Source: Glandiceps talaboti | Lineage: Eukaryota > Hemichordata > Enteropneusta > Spengelidae | NCBI RefSeq assembly: GCF_964340395.1 | Contig: NC_135550.1 | Span: 4,773,101 to 4,837,100, forward strand | DNA length: 64,000 nucleotides | Reading direction: 5' to 3' | Shown here: one piece after another, positions 1 to 11,000 of the stretch | Layout of the letters: every line of letters begins with the position of its first letter | Numbering within the stretch: the first letter of the stretch is position 1 | Translations under genes and position numbers: made by a program | Notes under the pieces: model-generated | The model's input: only the letters and a program-made list of their open reading frames with translations | What the model was told of the DNA's origin: nothing | Databases searched by the model: none

Positions 1-435
1 CAATTTTGTCGGATGAGAACAAAAATAGGACAACCCCATCCCAAACTAAACAATTTAGTTTTATATCCAACATTGAACATTAATCTTGCCAATAAATTCA
101 CATCAAAGGAAAAATTCGTTCAACGTGAGATCGCCTGCATGCATTGACTCCTAAGATGCACTTGATCTAATTTACATCTTGTTCCGTATACTAAAACATT
201 TACTTATAAAACGACAGATATCTTTTTGGAATATTTTGTTGCCCTGATAACATTACTCTGAATCGTCGTCAGCTGTGGAAAGAGTGGCCCTGAATGTGTA
301 AACAGAGCTGCACATTCGAGATAAAAATCCAAACTTAATTTTTCATTATAATGATAATGACAGGGAGTTTACCTTGGATTCTGACATAAAGTAGGGTCAT
401 ATTATTTTGGGAAGGCAGGGAAAAATATATTCAAA

Positions 436-488
436 ATGTTATTTCTACTGCTCGTTTTATCTGCACAGACTGTAGGACAAATAATTGG
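436..488 (+). CDS. possible signal-peptide first exon, orphan
   Basis: An ATG at 436 with A at -3 opens a 17-codon run, MLFLLLVLSAQTVGQII, followed by a donor-like GG|GTAATG. It has the form of a secretory signal peptide at the end of a small first exon. I found no continuing exon before the next gene at 2,024, so it may be chance, a decayed gene, or the start of a transcript I cannot follow. The rest of 1-1,080 shows nothing I recognise. Confidence 0.2.
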
Positions 489-1080
489 GTAATGAAGAGG
501 GTTATTTTGTTGTGTTACTTAGTTTGGAAAGCTCAATCTAATGTGTTTATTCATGACATGCCATTAACTGTGTGCACATTGTCTGCAGTGTAAGCAGACA
601 TTATATAAAATTATGTTATAATTGTTCCAACAAGGCCCCGAAAGCATAAGTTCGGATGTAATCATGACAGAAGATTATATTAATGACAACTTTCCATGAT
701 GTAAATTGACATATTTTGAATGTAATGTTATGCTTATTTGTGACATACCATGAATTTTATGCAAACATTACGTATGACATATGTGTGAGTTTACACATAA
801 ACAAGACATATGTCATACCATAATTTCGTTTCCATCCTGACAGAAAGCCAGGCATGACAATGTGTATGCATTTTAAAACAATGAGCAATATTAAAATGTG
901 CAGCTGCACATGACATATTCCCAAACAGCCAAGGTACACAAGACAGCATTATGACTTGTTTGGCATGTGGAAAACGGTAAATTGTAATTACATGCAGTTT
1001 GTTGTTTCTCTCAAAATTGTAGACTTTGTTTGAAATAGTGCAGAGTGCATTTTACAAGAATTTTATCTTCTCACTGCACA

Positions 1081-1310
1081 GGCTCAGTTAGTTTTGTTTA
1101 CATATACAAATAAACAAGTAAACGAACGAACGAACAAACAAACAAACAAACAAACAAACAAACAAAAATAAACAAATAAACCGATAAATATATGAATAAA
1201 CAACAACAAACAAACAAACGTTACCCCCAAAATAGGTACTGTTTGTTTGTTTGTTTGTTGTTGTTTATTCATGTATTTATCGGTTTATTTGTGTTTGTTT
1301 GTTTGTTTAC

Positions 1311-1351
<41 letters not shown>

Positions 1352-1518
1352 AATCTGAATAATTTATAACATTAAGCTCTGTAAATTTATTTGTAATGTC
1401 GAGCTCTTTGTACGAGATATTGTGTCTTTTTTTTCTGGCGAAAATAAACATTATTATTATTATTATTATTATTACTTGTTTATTTGTATTTGTACTTGTG
1501 AACAAAACTAACTGAGCC
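1081..1518. mobile_element. inverted-repeat element with simple-repeat interior
   Basis: The outer about 40 bp are inverted copies: GGCTCAGTTAGTTTTGTTTAC at the left and its complement ending in ACTAACTGAGCC at the right. The interior has (CAAA)n and its complement (TTTG)n, a (TG)n tract at about 1,315-1,345, and an (ATT)n tract at about 1,451-1,475 preceded by AAAATAAAC, which looks like a LINE or SINE 3' tail. I see no target-site duplication. It is probably a MITE or a composite of retroelement tails. Confidence 0.5.
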
Positions 1519-1721
1519 TGAGCTCCCTGTACAATCCAGGTAGGTCAAAAAATGAGTCAACGTAAAATGTGCCCCCCCCCCATGACGGGTTTCTAAAATA
1601 TGACCCTTCTCCCTTGGACAGGTTTCTGAAATATGACCCTCCCCCAATCCCCCCCCTCGTAATTAGTGAAGGCGCCCTAATAAGAAACACATGACCTCTG
1701 CATGATTGTGTACTGTATGAG

Positions 1722-1993
1722 CACAGGGGACCCAGGAACCGTGTGACAAACAAAACAAAACAAATAAATAAATAAATAAACTATCAAATAAACAGATACT
1801 CGTGGGGGTATACTAGATATGTTTTTAGTACCCATCACTGTTTTTTTTTTTTTTTTTTTTTTTATAGTGATGGGTACAAAAAACATTTGTCCCTATACTT
1901 GTCGTTCGTTTGCTTGTTCATTTGTCATTATTTATTCATTTATTTGTTTGCTTGTTTGTTTTGTTTTGTCACACGGTTCCTGGGTCCCCTGTG
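1722..1993. mobile_element. hairpin MITE with 7-bp TSD, hAT-like ends
   Basis: The ends are CACAGGGGACCCAGGAACCG and its reverse complement, and the inverted similarity continues inward through A/T-rich simple sequence to poly-T at about 1,843-1,863. It is flanked by GTATGAG (1,715-1,721 and 1,994-2,000). The CAGGG/CCCTG ends resemble hAT MITEs, which usually make 8-bp duplications, so superfamily is inferred. It ends 23 bp before the ATG of the gene at 2,024, in its presumed 5' UTR or core promoter. Confidence 0.7.
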
Positions 1994-2000
1994 GTATGAG

Positions 2001-2031
2001 TGACGTACTTGACAGATTACAATATGGCGGA
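2001..2031 (+). promoter_or_regulatory. CRE-like half-site and TISU/YY1-like start context
   Basis: TGACGT lies at 2,001-2,006. The start codon sits in CAATATGGCGGAC, close to the YY1 motif and to the TISU initiator context (SAASATGGCGGC) found on genes with very short 5' UTRs. One base before the ATG and one after GCGG differ from TISU. An out-of-frame upstream ATG occurs at 1,996 in the MITE target-site copy. Confidence 0.45.
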
Positions 2032-5000
2032 CGTGGAGGAAAGGTATCTAAAATTGAAAAGAAGGAAATGTAATAGTTCGAGTACAAGTTTGGAGAGTTG
2101 CCATTCACTTACACGTTACAATTTACGTGTAATTTCGTCGCCCACTTGCCTTTTCGGCGGACAGACAGGAAGTGGCAGTGCTTCAGGTTCGTCGTCGAAT
2201 ACTGTTCGTCATGGTCCTTCAAGTTCGACTAGTGCGTGGGATGCAGCTCACTACAATCGATTGAATTTCAATTTGCACATGGGCAGACGTAATAAACGCT
2301 TCGATGTTCTACGCACTCGTTTGGATGAAGCCATAGATGATGTAGTAGATATACTAATTGACCCCTCACCAACGCTACATCAACCCGTAGAATTAGCCCC
2401 ACCAAGAATTATACAAGGAGGCTCCATAGAGAAGTCGACAGTGAGAGAGTGGATAGGTAATGTTCATTGTGCCTTTTGTATTATTTGTACTAAATCATAG
2501 TATTCATTACTATTAGTGCTATTACATTGTAAGACGTCTTCCGGAATTTAAAGTTTCACGGTGTCCTCAAAGTATGTTTTCTTGCTGCATGCGGAATTTA
2601 CATAGTCTGGATGACCAGCTTGTGGTTGTAACATTACAACAGTCTGGTCAAATGTCAATCAGCACACATTCCCACCTGTGCTCCCTCCTGCTGTATATAA
2701 ACATGATTATGTTGGTGGATCCCCACCTCATATACTAAGTAGTTTAAAGGAGTGTCAGTGGAGTCCTGGTTGGACATTGGACATCATCAAAACAGCTGTA
2801 CCAAATGAATAATATTATTTCACGAGTATAAAGTTGGCGTCAGATTCAGATTCAGGTAGCGTCATATTGAGCGTCAGATAGCCTCAGATCCGAAGACACC
2901 CGACGGATTCAATATCAAACCTGAAATAATACCATTGAGACTACAGGGAAAGATTCCGCTTCATAACATTTTGATGGAAGGTGGAAAGTCTCTGCACAAT
3001 TTTTAAAATTTAAATTTAATTTTTTTTAAATGGCAACATAAACTTAATTTTTACTGACACCTTTACTGACGCCATGTACATTATTATTGGCAATATGTAT
3101 CAACCAACGTCCATACAGTGGCTGAACTTGGGGCTATCAATGTCATGGAGGCAAGTATTTCAACTCTATTTCACATATTTTTCCCCTAATAAAAATTGTG
3201 CAAGCAGTGACATTCCTACTACCATCAAAAGGTTGTGAAGCGGAATCTTTCCCTGTAGTCTCAACAGTATTATAGCAAACATCTTTACACTTGTTTTGTA
3301 GATTTTCGAAAGGCTTTTGATAGTGTTTGGCGCACAGGTTTATTTTGGAAATTAAGAAAATATGGTGTAAATGGTAAATTTTACCACCTTGTCAAATCTA
3401 TGTATGATAATGTACAATACTGTGTTAAAACGGGTGTTGGTATTACCAAGAATTTTCAATCTTTTGTTGGTGTTAAACAAGGATGTAACTTAAGTCCTAC
3501 TTTATTCAATATTTTTTTAAATGATCTTCCATCAATTTTTGATTTGAATGATAGCCCTGTAAAACTTACAACTTTGTCTCTGAATTGTCTTTTATATGCT
3601 GATGATCTGTTATTATTCTCTGAAACTAAAGCTGGGTTGCAAAGTTGCTTAGATAAATTACACTGTTTTTGTACAAAGTGGAAGTTAACAATCAATATTA
3701 AGGAAACTAAAGTCATTATATTTAATAAAGGAAATCAATTAATTAAGGGAGTGAACTTTTATTTTGATGGCATTACACTTGACATTGTAAAAGAATACTG
3801 TTATCTTGGTATCATAATTTCTGCTAATGGTAAATTTAAACAAAACTTCAATAATTTAAAACTTAAATCGATGAGAGCTCTGTTTAGTTTACGTAGAACT
3901 ATTTCTCCAAATGGGAGTATTTCTATTGACGTTGCGCTAGATCTTTTTGATCGTTTAATTGTTCCTGTTATGACTTATGGTTGTGAAGTTTGGAGTTATG
4001 AAATTGATAGCAAAAGAAATTTTCTTGATGATGTTAGTTTTTCTTTTTATAGATTTTTACTTGGGGTTTCTAAAAAGGCCTCAAGGTGTGGTATTATTGG
4101 AGAATTGGGTCATTTTCCTATCAATTTCACTGTAATAAAACTGATGCTTAAGTATTGGTATAGATTAATTGTTGATGGAGATGGTTTACTGAGAGCAGCC
4201 TATATGTCTTCTATGCGTTACTCAAAATGGGGCATTTATATAAGAAGTTTCTTTCACTTATAACATACCCTACGAAATTTACTTGATAAATATAGTAAGA
4301 ACAGCATTTGGTCAAATCTTTGCAAATTCAATTATACAATCAAAAAAGTTCATGATAATTTATGTAAAGAATTTTGTAAATCTTGGTTCAGGGAATTACA
4401 TAATGACATTAGAAGAAATAGTACTGATAAAAACAAATTGAGAACATATAGATTGTTTAAAACAGATTTTGTTTTTGAGAAATACCTTGTTCATATTAAA
4501 AATCCTGTTCATAGAACACTAGTGACTAAAATTTAGAATTTCAGATTATAACATCCAAATGGAATTAGGAAGGCGTTGTACTCCTAAGATTCCTGCGGAT
4601 GAAAGATTCTGTAAATTTTGTCAAAATATGGTAGAAGATGAATTTCATCATTTAATTATTTGTTCTCATTACATAAATGAGAGAAAGAAACTTTTTTCTT
4701 CTTTTTCATTAAGTAATTACAATTTTCATTCCTTAGATAACAAAAGTAAATTTTTACATATTTTGTCTGCTGATGATAAACTTTCTCTTGGAAACTTTCT
4801 TGTTAATGTAAAAAATATAGCAGTTGGCAAAATGATTGTATTTTATTTACTTATTTTTGTATGCTTTACCATGCTTGCTAAAGCATGATGTTAGGCAATA
4901 AAGAATTGAATTGAATTGAATTATTTCAGGTTTGATTGAGTCCTTCCAGCCGGGCCGTCAGGTGTCTTCGGACCTGAGGCTATCTGAGGCTCAATATGAC

Positions 5001-8000
5001 GCTACCGAATCTGAATCTGAATCTGACGCCAACTTTATACTCGTTATTATTTAATGAGTGATAACCACAGCCCTTTTAATTATTAATGACATGTGCTGTT
5101 GAGCTTTGCTCCATGGGGTTGAACCATAACTAGTACTTTTCTTGACGATACTGTGAGTGAAGGTATAAATCGTAACGATACTGTATAGGAACTAGACTAG
5201 GAATTTCATAGTATTTTGCATGGGCATTCAGAGTGAATTAAAGAAGCGACAGGCAAAGGCGACTCGTGAGTGACTCAAGAAATACTCAAAATGGCCACCT
5301 AGAAATAAAATTTCATCAATGAAATTGCATTTTTGGTGTACTTTACTTGCATACATTCCTCTAGTCTTGCTGCTAGAGGTTAGGGCTTTCTTCCGATACG
5401 ATAAACAAACAAATTTCGCTGAATCACAGGTGTTACAAAGTATATAACTGTATTATAAACACAGTAATTGTATCTAGGTTACCCGACCGTGTGAGGTCTA
5501 ATTGATTAATGAGATAGTAATACGAGCTAGACCATGTTATTACTTGTAATTAAGTGAACGTTTGCAAGTGTCACTACAAGTGATAAATCACAACTTTAAT
5601 GAATTCAGCCTTAGTAGAAAAGAGTATTTTCAAAATAGATTATCATCTGAATTAAATTAACCGTAGTTCATAAACACTTCCTATATAAGGAAAAGAATTG
5701 AAGTTTACTGTAAACATGTTATTTACTAACCATATTTGTATTACGGAATGAAGATTTAGATTTGAATAAAATGTGAATGTTGGGTGTATGCTAATAAGCT
5801 ACTTTACACGGAGAGAGATCTTGCGGGGCGGAAGAGAGCAACACGTCTGGATTTACGGTGTCTGATCTGCGTCGTAGTATGAATACTACGGGGAACTATT
5901 GTTTCTATCTAGTTTGAACTGCTGTAAGTGAAGGAAAACGAATCCAAAGCTCTCGTATTGTCGGTTTAAGCATACACCTACTTCACCAAAAGTAATATTC
6001 TGTGTGCTTGTGAGTTTATCCCCTGAATACGTGTCCTGAGATTCTGGTACCTCTCAGATTGACTGTGTGCGTCTGAAGTTACAACTTGAATTTGGTCAAT
6101 AACTATCAACACCAAAGACAAGTCTGTAGCACTGGTGTGAGATCCGGGCAGTAAAACTGGTGAGCGACTCCAGACAGGATAGCGTTATTCAAAGAACAAA
6201 ATTCGTCGAAAAAGGACTTTGATATGATATAAAGAAAGGGAACCAAATGACTTTGAAAATGCGTTCTCTGAGGCGAAGACGGCAGAAATATCTAAACTAC
6301 CGGTTGAAGATTTTCAACAATCGTCCAACGAAGGATTAAGGAACATTCCGAAAAACAGGACTCTGGAAAATTTGTTGCAACACACAATGGATTTCACTGA
6401 ACAATTGCGCCAACAGAATGACATTCTCAATCGCCAAAGTGAAGACTTGAGATCTAAGGTACAATCTCAAACATTTTCTGACAATAAGGGGGAGGGAGAA
6501 AACTTTTGTTAGGCAGACAAATTTGCCGCAATTTCAATAAGACGGGACATGCATGTCCTCAGCAACAAAGCTGCTATTCATGTGGTAAATATATCACATT
6601 GCGAGAAATTGCCAGAGGCTTCCTCGGGGTAGATTTTATCCAAAAAAAAAAAAAATTACTGAGGCGTGTGAGAAATGTCAAATCATCAAACACTTCTCAC
6701 AAGCCAAAGTTAAATTCTGTAAAATTTGCTGATTCGATGGTTCCTAACAGTAATTGAGCAAGGTTAGAACTTTTATCAATACTATTAGTACCTAAATTGC
6801 TACTGGTGCAAATGTCACCATCATATCTACAAAATAATTTGATAAAATTCTTCATTGAGATGATTTCTGAAAATCTGAATACAATTGCATAAATTTACCA
6901 AACAATCAGCAAATTCCTATTTTGAGTTTTGTACGACTTCCAGTATATTATGACAATCAAGTGGTCAAAACTCCGGTGCATTTAGTTAAAAATTTAGACA
7001 GAGATTTCATTCTGGGGATGGATTTCCTAAACAAACGACATAGGGTAATTATTGATCTAGCACGTCAACAAATTATTTATACATCGAAAAACCGCTCTAG
7101 GACCATCTCAAAAATATCATACCCTCTAGGTGTAAATGTGTAATTTCGGCTAAGCTAAGGGGCACATTCCCAAATGGACTTATAGGATCCACTATTAACG
7201 TGACGTTATTAAATTATGTAGGAATTCAGACTACACGAGGTTTAGCAACTACTACTTTCAGCCACTCCCAGACGGTACTACTTTACATAACTTTGACATG
7301 ACAGACAAACATTTTCATAATGAGGTACAACCCTCTATGGAACGGGAGAAATTCAATTCATTATTCAACTTTACTGGGCAGTAGTCTGATTTGACAAGTA
7401 GCTATGGAGAAATAAACAGGCATTTGTTGATAAATCTAAATAGAACATGTACACTTAAGGTCAATTTAGGAAACAACCTGTTTGATCGCTGCATTCTTTC
7501 ACAAAAGACGTTAACATATCGCGTCGTGTGAAATTGATTATATTTGAATATTGATATCACATAGTATAAAAAGTTATTTAAGGTCAATTGTTTTGAGTTA
7601 TCATTTAAGAGTGCCTGTATGATTGATTTTGCAAGTTTCTTATTTTATCTGGAACAAAGACAGCTATGATTGTGTGAGTGATTGAATTAGTCTGGCCAGA
7701 CGTTGAATGATAGAGGCCCTGAAAGGTACTTCTTCAATGATTGCTCAAAACAACGGGAAATTTTTGATAACAAAGACATAGTCGCTATAATTACCTTTTC
7801 TCATTTATCACTCCTATCAGTGAAAAATGCTACCATCTTATTGCCTTATTTGGTGAGGACAATACTGTTGTTGACTGTATAGTTAGTGAACCGTCTCATC
7901 TGTCACCACTCTCTCAAAAAATACTGTTTTATCACTTTATATGGTAAGGGAAGTGTTTGACTACACCAAGCCTTGTTTTCTTTCTTTTGGAAAATTTCCA

Positions 8001-11000
8001 AAATACTTTATGCGTGGTCACACCATGTATTTGGTATGTAATTATGTTTTGTTTCAAATGTCTACATTTCTGTTCATTTAAATTACTACTCAACATTATC
8101 GCTACACTGACTACAGTTCCCCTAGGTACAAGTCTTGACAATAACTGACAGTGACCCTTTGGTAGAAACAATAATTTATAAACAGATTATAGATTGAATA
8201 AATCTGTTTGATGAATTTACTGTAGAGTCTATCTCACTTCGTTTGAGTCTAATATGAAAACATACATGTTTCTTATAGTCTGTTTGGATTTACATGGTTT
8301 TCGACTCCAAGTTGAGTAACTCTGATATTATAATGTTTAGAAATATTAAGTTGGATTATATAATCAATGTTAATTTAAGAGCATTGAATATCGTATAAAA
8401 TAATTGTGTTGATTAAGACATGGTGGAGAAATGCGTTAGTATTGATGAAACAAGGCATTTTGTTAATAGTGTATAACACTCCTTCTATAACGTTGGCATA
8501 TTTACCTTTCTTAAAATAGGTTATGTCAGATATATCGTTGAAGGCAAAAGTCTTGTATTGGGTCTATTTATTTGATAAGATTGCTATTCGCGTGATTTGC
8601 GGATGCAATCGACTAGTCAGTAACTTGTTAAAACTTAATCGGGAAATTCCTGTTGGGAACTGTATCTCTAGATGACAAGGTCTAACAGCTGTACAAAGCT
8701 CGACATAGTAACGACAGTTCAATCAATTTTAAAGACGGTTCACTAGGATATATCTTCTTATTCTTCACTCTGAGTGGGGTAACTTTACTCTAATCATGTT
8801 GTTTTTTACTTGGCCTTAATATTATAATTAATGTGGAAAATGAGAAATTTGAATATAGCATTACAAATCTTAATGACTAAAAAAGTTGATGTGCAGCAAA
8901 ATTCTTGGTTTAAATCTACGATCCCATCGCCTACACAAGCATTTGAACCTACGCAGAACACCGATTATATCAAATATATTATTGAAGCACTGTGTATCTT
9001 TGCTCTCTGTTTTATATTCATGGCCACCTATAAATACTGCCTTCGTACAATTAGACAATATTGGCGAAAACTAACAAGTAAGAATAGAGATCATGAAGAG
9101 GGTCCTGTTGAGATGTCTAGCATTCCGATGCTACCCACTCAATCTAATGATAGTATGAACAATAGTAGTAAGGACATGACACCCTTGACTGTCTGTACGA
9201 TTCATGACAACCCCTTAGAAGGCCCCTTCATTCATGAAAATAAGGACGCACCTAATGCGACTATTGACATACCAGACGTGACTGATACACGGTCTCATAG
9301 TGTTGATGCTAGTAAATCCAGCGCTAAAATTATTCATAAAACCTTACGTACTCCGGTTAAACATGATAAGGCTAATTCACAGTGTGACCCCTTGAGTTTA
9401 ACTTGGTTTACAATATAAAGGTAGCGTCACTGGAATTTTGATGGTTGACTATAGTCAATTTTGATTTCTGACTTTGAATTTATTATTAATGGTACCTATT
9501 TATAATGATGATTTCAATTTTGACGTCAATTTGTAACATTTTATTGATTTTTTTTGTATAATTACTTTTGAACTTTATTACTTATTGAAATGAGAACATT
9601 GAACTCTGAACGATGAGATCATTTCAACTATGACTGTTGAAATAATATTGAACTCTACACTGTGAGACAATTTTGAACTTCTGATAAGAAGAAACATTTC
9701 AACTATGGACATTTTGAGTAATAATTAAGATAATACGTTAAGATTAGATAAGAGATATTTTAATTTGTTGAAGACAAGTATTTTACGTTTATATAAGACA
9801 CTTTTTCCATTTTAAGATATTTAGATAAGAGTGTTTACGATTTTGGATAAGTATATTTTAACTTTCAATGCCGACGTGTGATTTTCTGTCGACATAAGTG
9901 ATTTCAATAATTTTATTAACATACTTTTATTAACATTCTAACATTTAAGTAATTTCAGAGACTTTGAACTTTTACTAACATTTTAACATTTTAACTCCAA
10001 CAACCAAAAACAACAAAAAAACAAAACAAAACAAAAAATAATTATTACCAATTTTCTATTCTTTGATTACATTTTACCTTACACAGAATATCTTTGAATT
10101 TTGAATTTTACTCAAATTATTAACATTTCTATACCTTTTATTACTCTTTTATTATTCTTTTCAATTTCAATTGCTTAATTGTTTTGGGGACAAAACACTA
10201 TGGAGTAGGGGGTGGTGTTACAAAGTATATAACTGTATTATAAACACAGTAATTGTATCTAGGTTACCCGACCGTGTGAGGTCTAATTGATTAATGAGAT
10301 AGTAATACGAGCTAGACCATGTTATTACTTGTAATTAAGTGAACGTTTGCAAGTGTCACTACAAGTGATAAATCACAACTTTAATGAATTCAGCCTTAGT
10401 AGAAAAGAGTATTTTCAAAATAGATTATCATCTGAATTAAATTAACCGTAGTTCATAAACACTTCCTATATAAGGAAAAGAATTGAAGTTTACTGTAAAC
10501 ATGTTATTTACTAACCATATTTGTATTACGGAATGAAGATTTTAGATTTGAATAAAATGTGAATGTTGGGTGTATGCTAATAAGCTACTTTACACGGAGA
10601 GAGATCTTGCGGGGCGGAAGAGAGCAACACGTCTGGATTTACGGTGTCTGATCTGCGTCGTAGTATGAATACTACGGGGAACTATTGTTTCTATCTAGTT
10701 TGAACTGCTGTAAGTGAAGGAAAACGAATCCAAAGCTCTCGTATTGTCGGTTTAAGCATACACCTACTTCACCAAAAGTAATATTCTGTGTGCTTGTGAG
10801 TTTATCCCCTGAATACGTGTCCTGAGATTCTGGTACCTCTCAGATTGACTGTGTGCGTCTGAAGTTACAACTTGAATTTGGTCAATAACTATCAACACCA
10901 AAGACAAGTCTGTAGCACAGGCACTTGACTAGAGATCTATGGCTAAATGGATATTGAACCAGATTTAAACTGAATGCCTCTCATAAGGAAATCACTAATT

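Larger units (their letters stand above)
2811..5052. mobile_element. composite inverted-repeat element interrupted by MITE and LINE
   Basis: Arms of about 120-130 bp at 2,811-2,931 and 4,919-5,052 are inverted copies, sharing CGAGTATAAAGTTGGCGTCAG, GGTAGCGTCATATTGAG and CAAACCTGAAATAAT. AATGA flanks both sides and may be a target duplication, though this is uncertain. Between the arms are a second MITE and a truncated LINE. The simplest reading is a foldback/MITE-type DNA element hit by later insertions. Confidence 0.6.
5431..10917 (+). mobile_element. complete LTR retrotransposon, Ty3/gypsy-like, non-autonomous
   Basis: Two direct repeats (701 and 702 bp) begin TGTTAC and end TGTAGCA, flanked by CAGG (5,427-5,430 and 10,918-10,921), a 4-bp target duplication. 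Inside, in order, are a primer-binding-site candidate, a gag-like stretch, a broken zinc knuckle, a protease remnant, a long stretch without pol, a membrane-protein ORF, and a purine tract. Reading the LTRs side by side I find one single-base indel and no substitutions, so the insertion looks recent. Yet no reverse transcriptase, RNase H or integrase is visible in the 4.1-kb interior. It therefore probably moved using proteins supplied by a related intact element. Confidence 0.88.
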
